Shown: positions 6,632 through 6,997 of the stretch, one piece after another
Numbering within the stretch: position 1 is the stretch's first letter
How the letters are laid out: the number at the start of each line of letters is the position of its first letter
Source of the DNA: Anaerolineae bacterium
Lineage (GTDB): Bacteria; Chloroflexota; Anaerolineae; Aggregatilineales; Phototrophicaceae
Length of the DNA stretch: 6,997 nucleotides
NCBI GenBank assembly: GCA_014379235.1
Contig: JACMMD010000204.1
Span: 1 to 6,997, forward strand
Direction: 5' to 3'
Position numbers and translations under genes: made by a program
The notes under the pieces: generated by a model
The model's database searches: none
Seen by the model: only the letters and a program-made list of their open reading frames with translations
Told to the model about the DNA's origin: nothing

Positions 6632-6651
6632 GGGGCGTTGTGCAACGCCCC
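6632..6651. terminator. GC-rich hairpin between convergent genes
   Basis: GGGGCGTT and AACGCCCC pair perfectly around GTGC, in the 42-bp gap between two converging stop codons. Neither strand has a strong U run after it: the plus strand goes on CGCAGTAATCC, the minus strand TATTCTCATCTTTT. It may act as a weak bidirectional terminator or 3'-end protector. Confidence 0.5.
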
Positions 6652-6661
6652 CGCAGTAATC

Positions 6662-6991
6662 CTAGAACAGACCCCAGTCGTCGGCTACGCCGTCTTCCAT
6701 GAGTTCCGGTGTCCACATCTCCATGCCCATTTCGATGGTGGTTGGTACACCGAGAAACTCTTGCGCTGTGCGCCGCGTTTGCTCAAGAAGCTGCGGTGCG
6801 TAAGGGCAGAAGGGCGTGGTCATAATCATGTGGACGTGAGCGTGGTCGTCGTAGATTTCGAAGCCGCGAATCAGACCTAGCTCGATGATATTCATGCCGA
6901 TTTCGGGGTCTATGACGACTCGCAACGCTTCACGCAGCGCTTCTTCATTTTTTGCCTGTGGCACCGCTGGTGTTGGAGATTGGTCAGTCAT
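6662..6991 (-). CDS. MIP18/DUF59 family protein (SufT/PaaD-like Fe-S assembly factor)
   Basis: It has 109 residues, the usual size for a stand-alone domain. After a short proline-rich tail come NEEALREALRVVIDPEIGMN and IIELGLIRGFEI, the family's DPE...N...LGLI core (D28, P29, E30). Next is VHMIMTTPFCPYAPQLLEQ with the conserved cysteine (C62). The end carries MEMWTPELMEDG, matching the WTP-x-x-M pattern of the family. Relatives help iron-sulfur cluster maturation (SufT) or act in the phenylacetyl-CoA epoxidase cluster (PaaD). No paa or suf gene is visible here, so the general Fe-S role is the safer reading. The ATG is at 6991; only six more bases follow, so its ribosome binding site is outside the window. 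It converges on the hydrolase gene. Confidence 0.93.
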   Translation of the reverse strand: MTDQSPTPAVPQAKNEEALREALRVVIDPEIGMNIIELGLIRGFEIYDDHAHVHMIMTTPFCPYAPQLLEQTRRTAQEFLGVPTTIEMGMEMWTPELMEDGVADDWGLF

Positions 6992-6997
6992 TGGTTG

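Overview
The window looks like a chromosomal segment of a free-living bacterium with roughly balanced base composition and short intergenic gaps. I infer Chloroflexota (Anaerolineae-like). The basis is the unusual SH3 / TIM-barrel / golvesin-like / M23 wall hydrolase, a family 5 binding protein with an ordinary signal peptide, and calcium-loop-like inserts in a transporter permease. No 16S gene or other marker is present, so this placement is tentative. There is no sign of an insertion sequence, phage structural gene, CRISPR array or other mobile element.

Layout. From 1 to about 3500 lies a minus-strand oligopeptide/dipeptide-type ABC importer operon, read from right to left. It holds the solute-binding protein (1655-3370), an OppB/DppB-like permease (487-1566) and an OppC/DppC-like permease that runs off the left edge (1-473). 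A sigma70-like promoter lies about 95-125 bp upstream of the binding-protein start. A 10-bp stem-loop separates the binding-protein gene from the permease genes, and the two permease genes are 13 bp apart. ATPase genes, if present, would be beyond the left edge.

Upstream of the operon is a minus-strand tRNA-Pro(GGG) gene (3556-3629). It has its own well-matched promoter (TTGCGA, 17 bp, TATACT) and a perfect 36-bp palindromic terminator with a T run. The terminator insulates the transporter promoter that follows it.

On the plus strand, a small conserved-looking soluble protein of unknown function (3890-4318) ends in a rho-independent terminator. It is followed by a 724-residue multidomain hydrolase (4445-6619) that joins a bacterial SH3 domain, a probable TIM-barrel glycosidase, a decaproline linker, a golvesin-like binding domain and an M23 metallopeptidase with its zinc and catalytic residues intact. 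It lacks any signal peptide, and the in-frame upstream sequence leaves no room for one. This is the most unusual object in the window. Converging on it from the right is a MIP18/DUF59 (SufT/PaaD-like) protein (6662-6991), with a GC-rich hairpin in the 42-bp gap.

Functionally the genes look like independent units: nutrient uptake, translation, envelope hydrolysis and Fe-S assembly. I found no convincing new multi-gene system.
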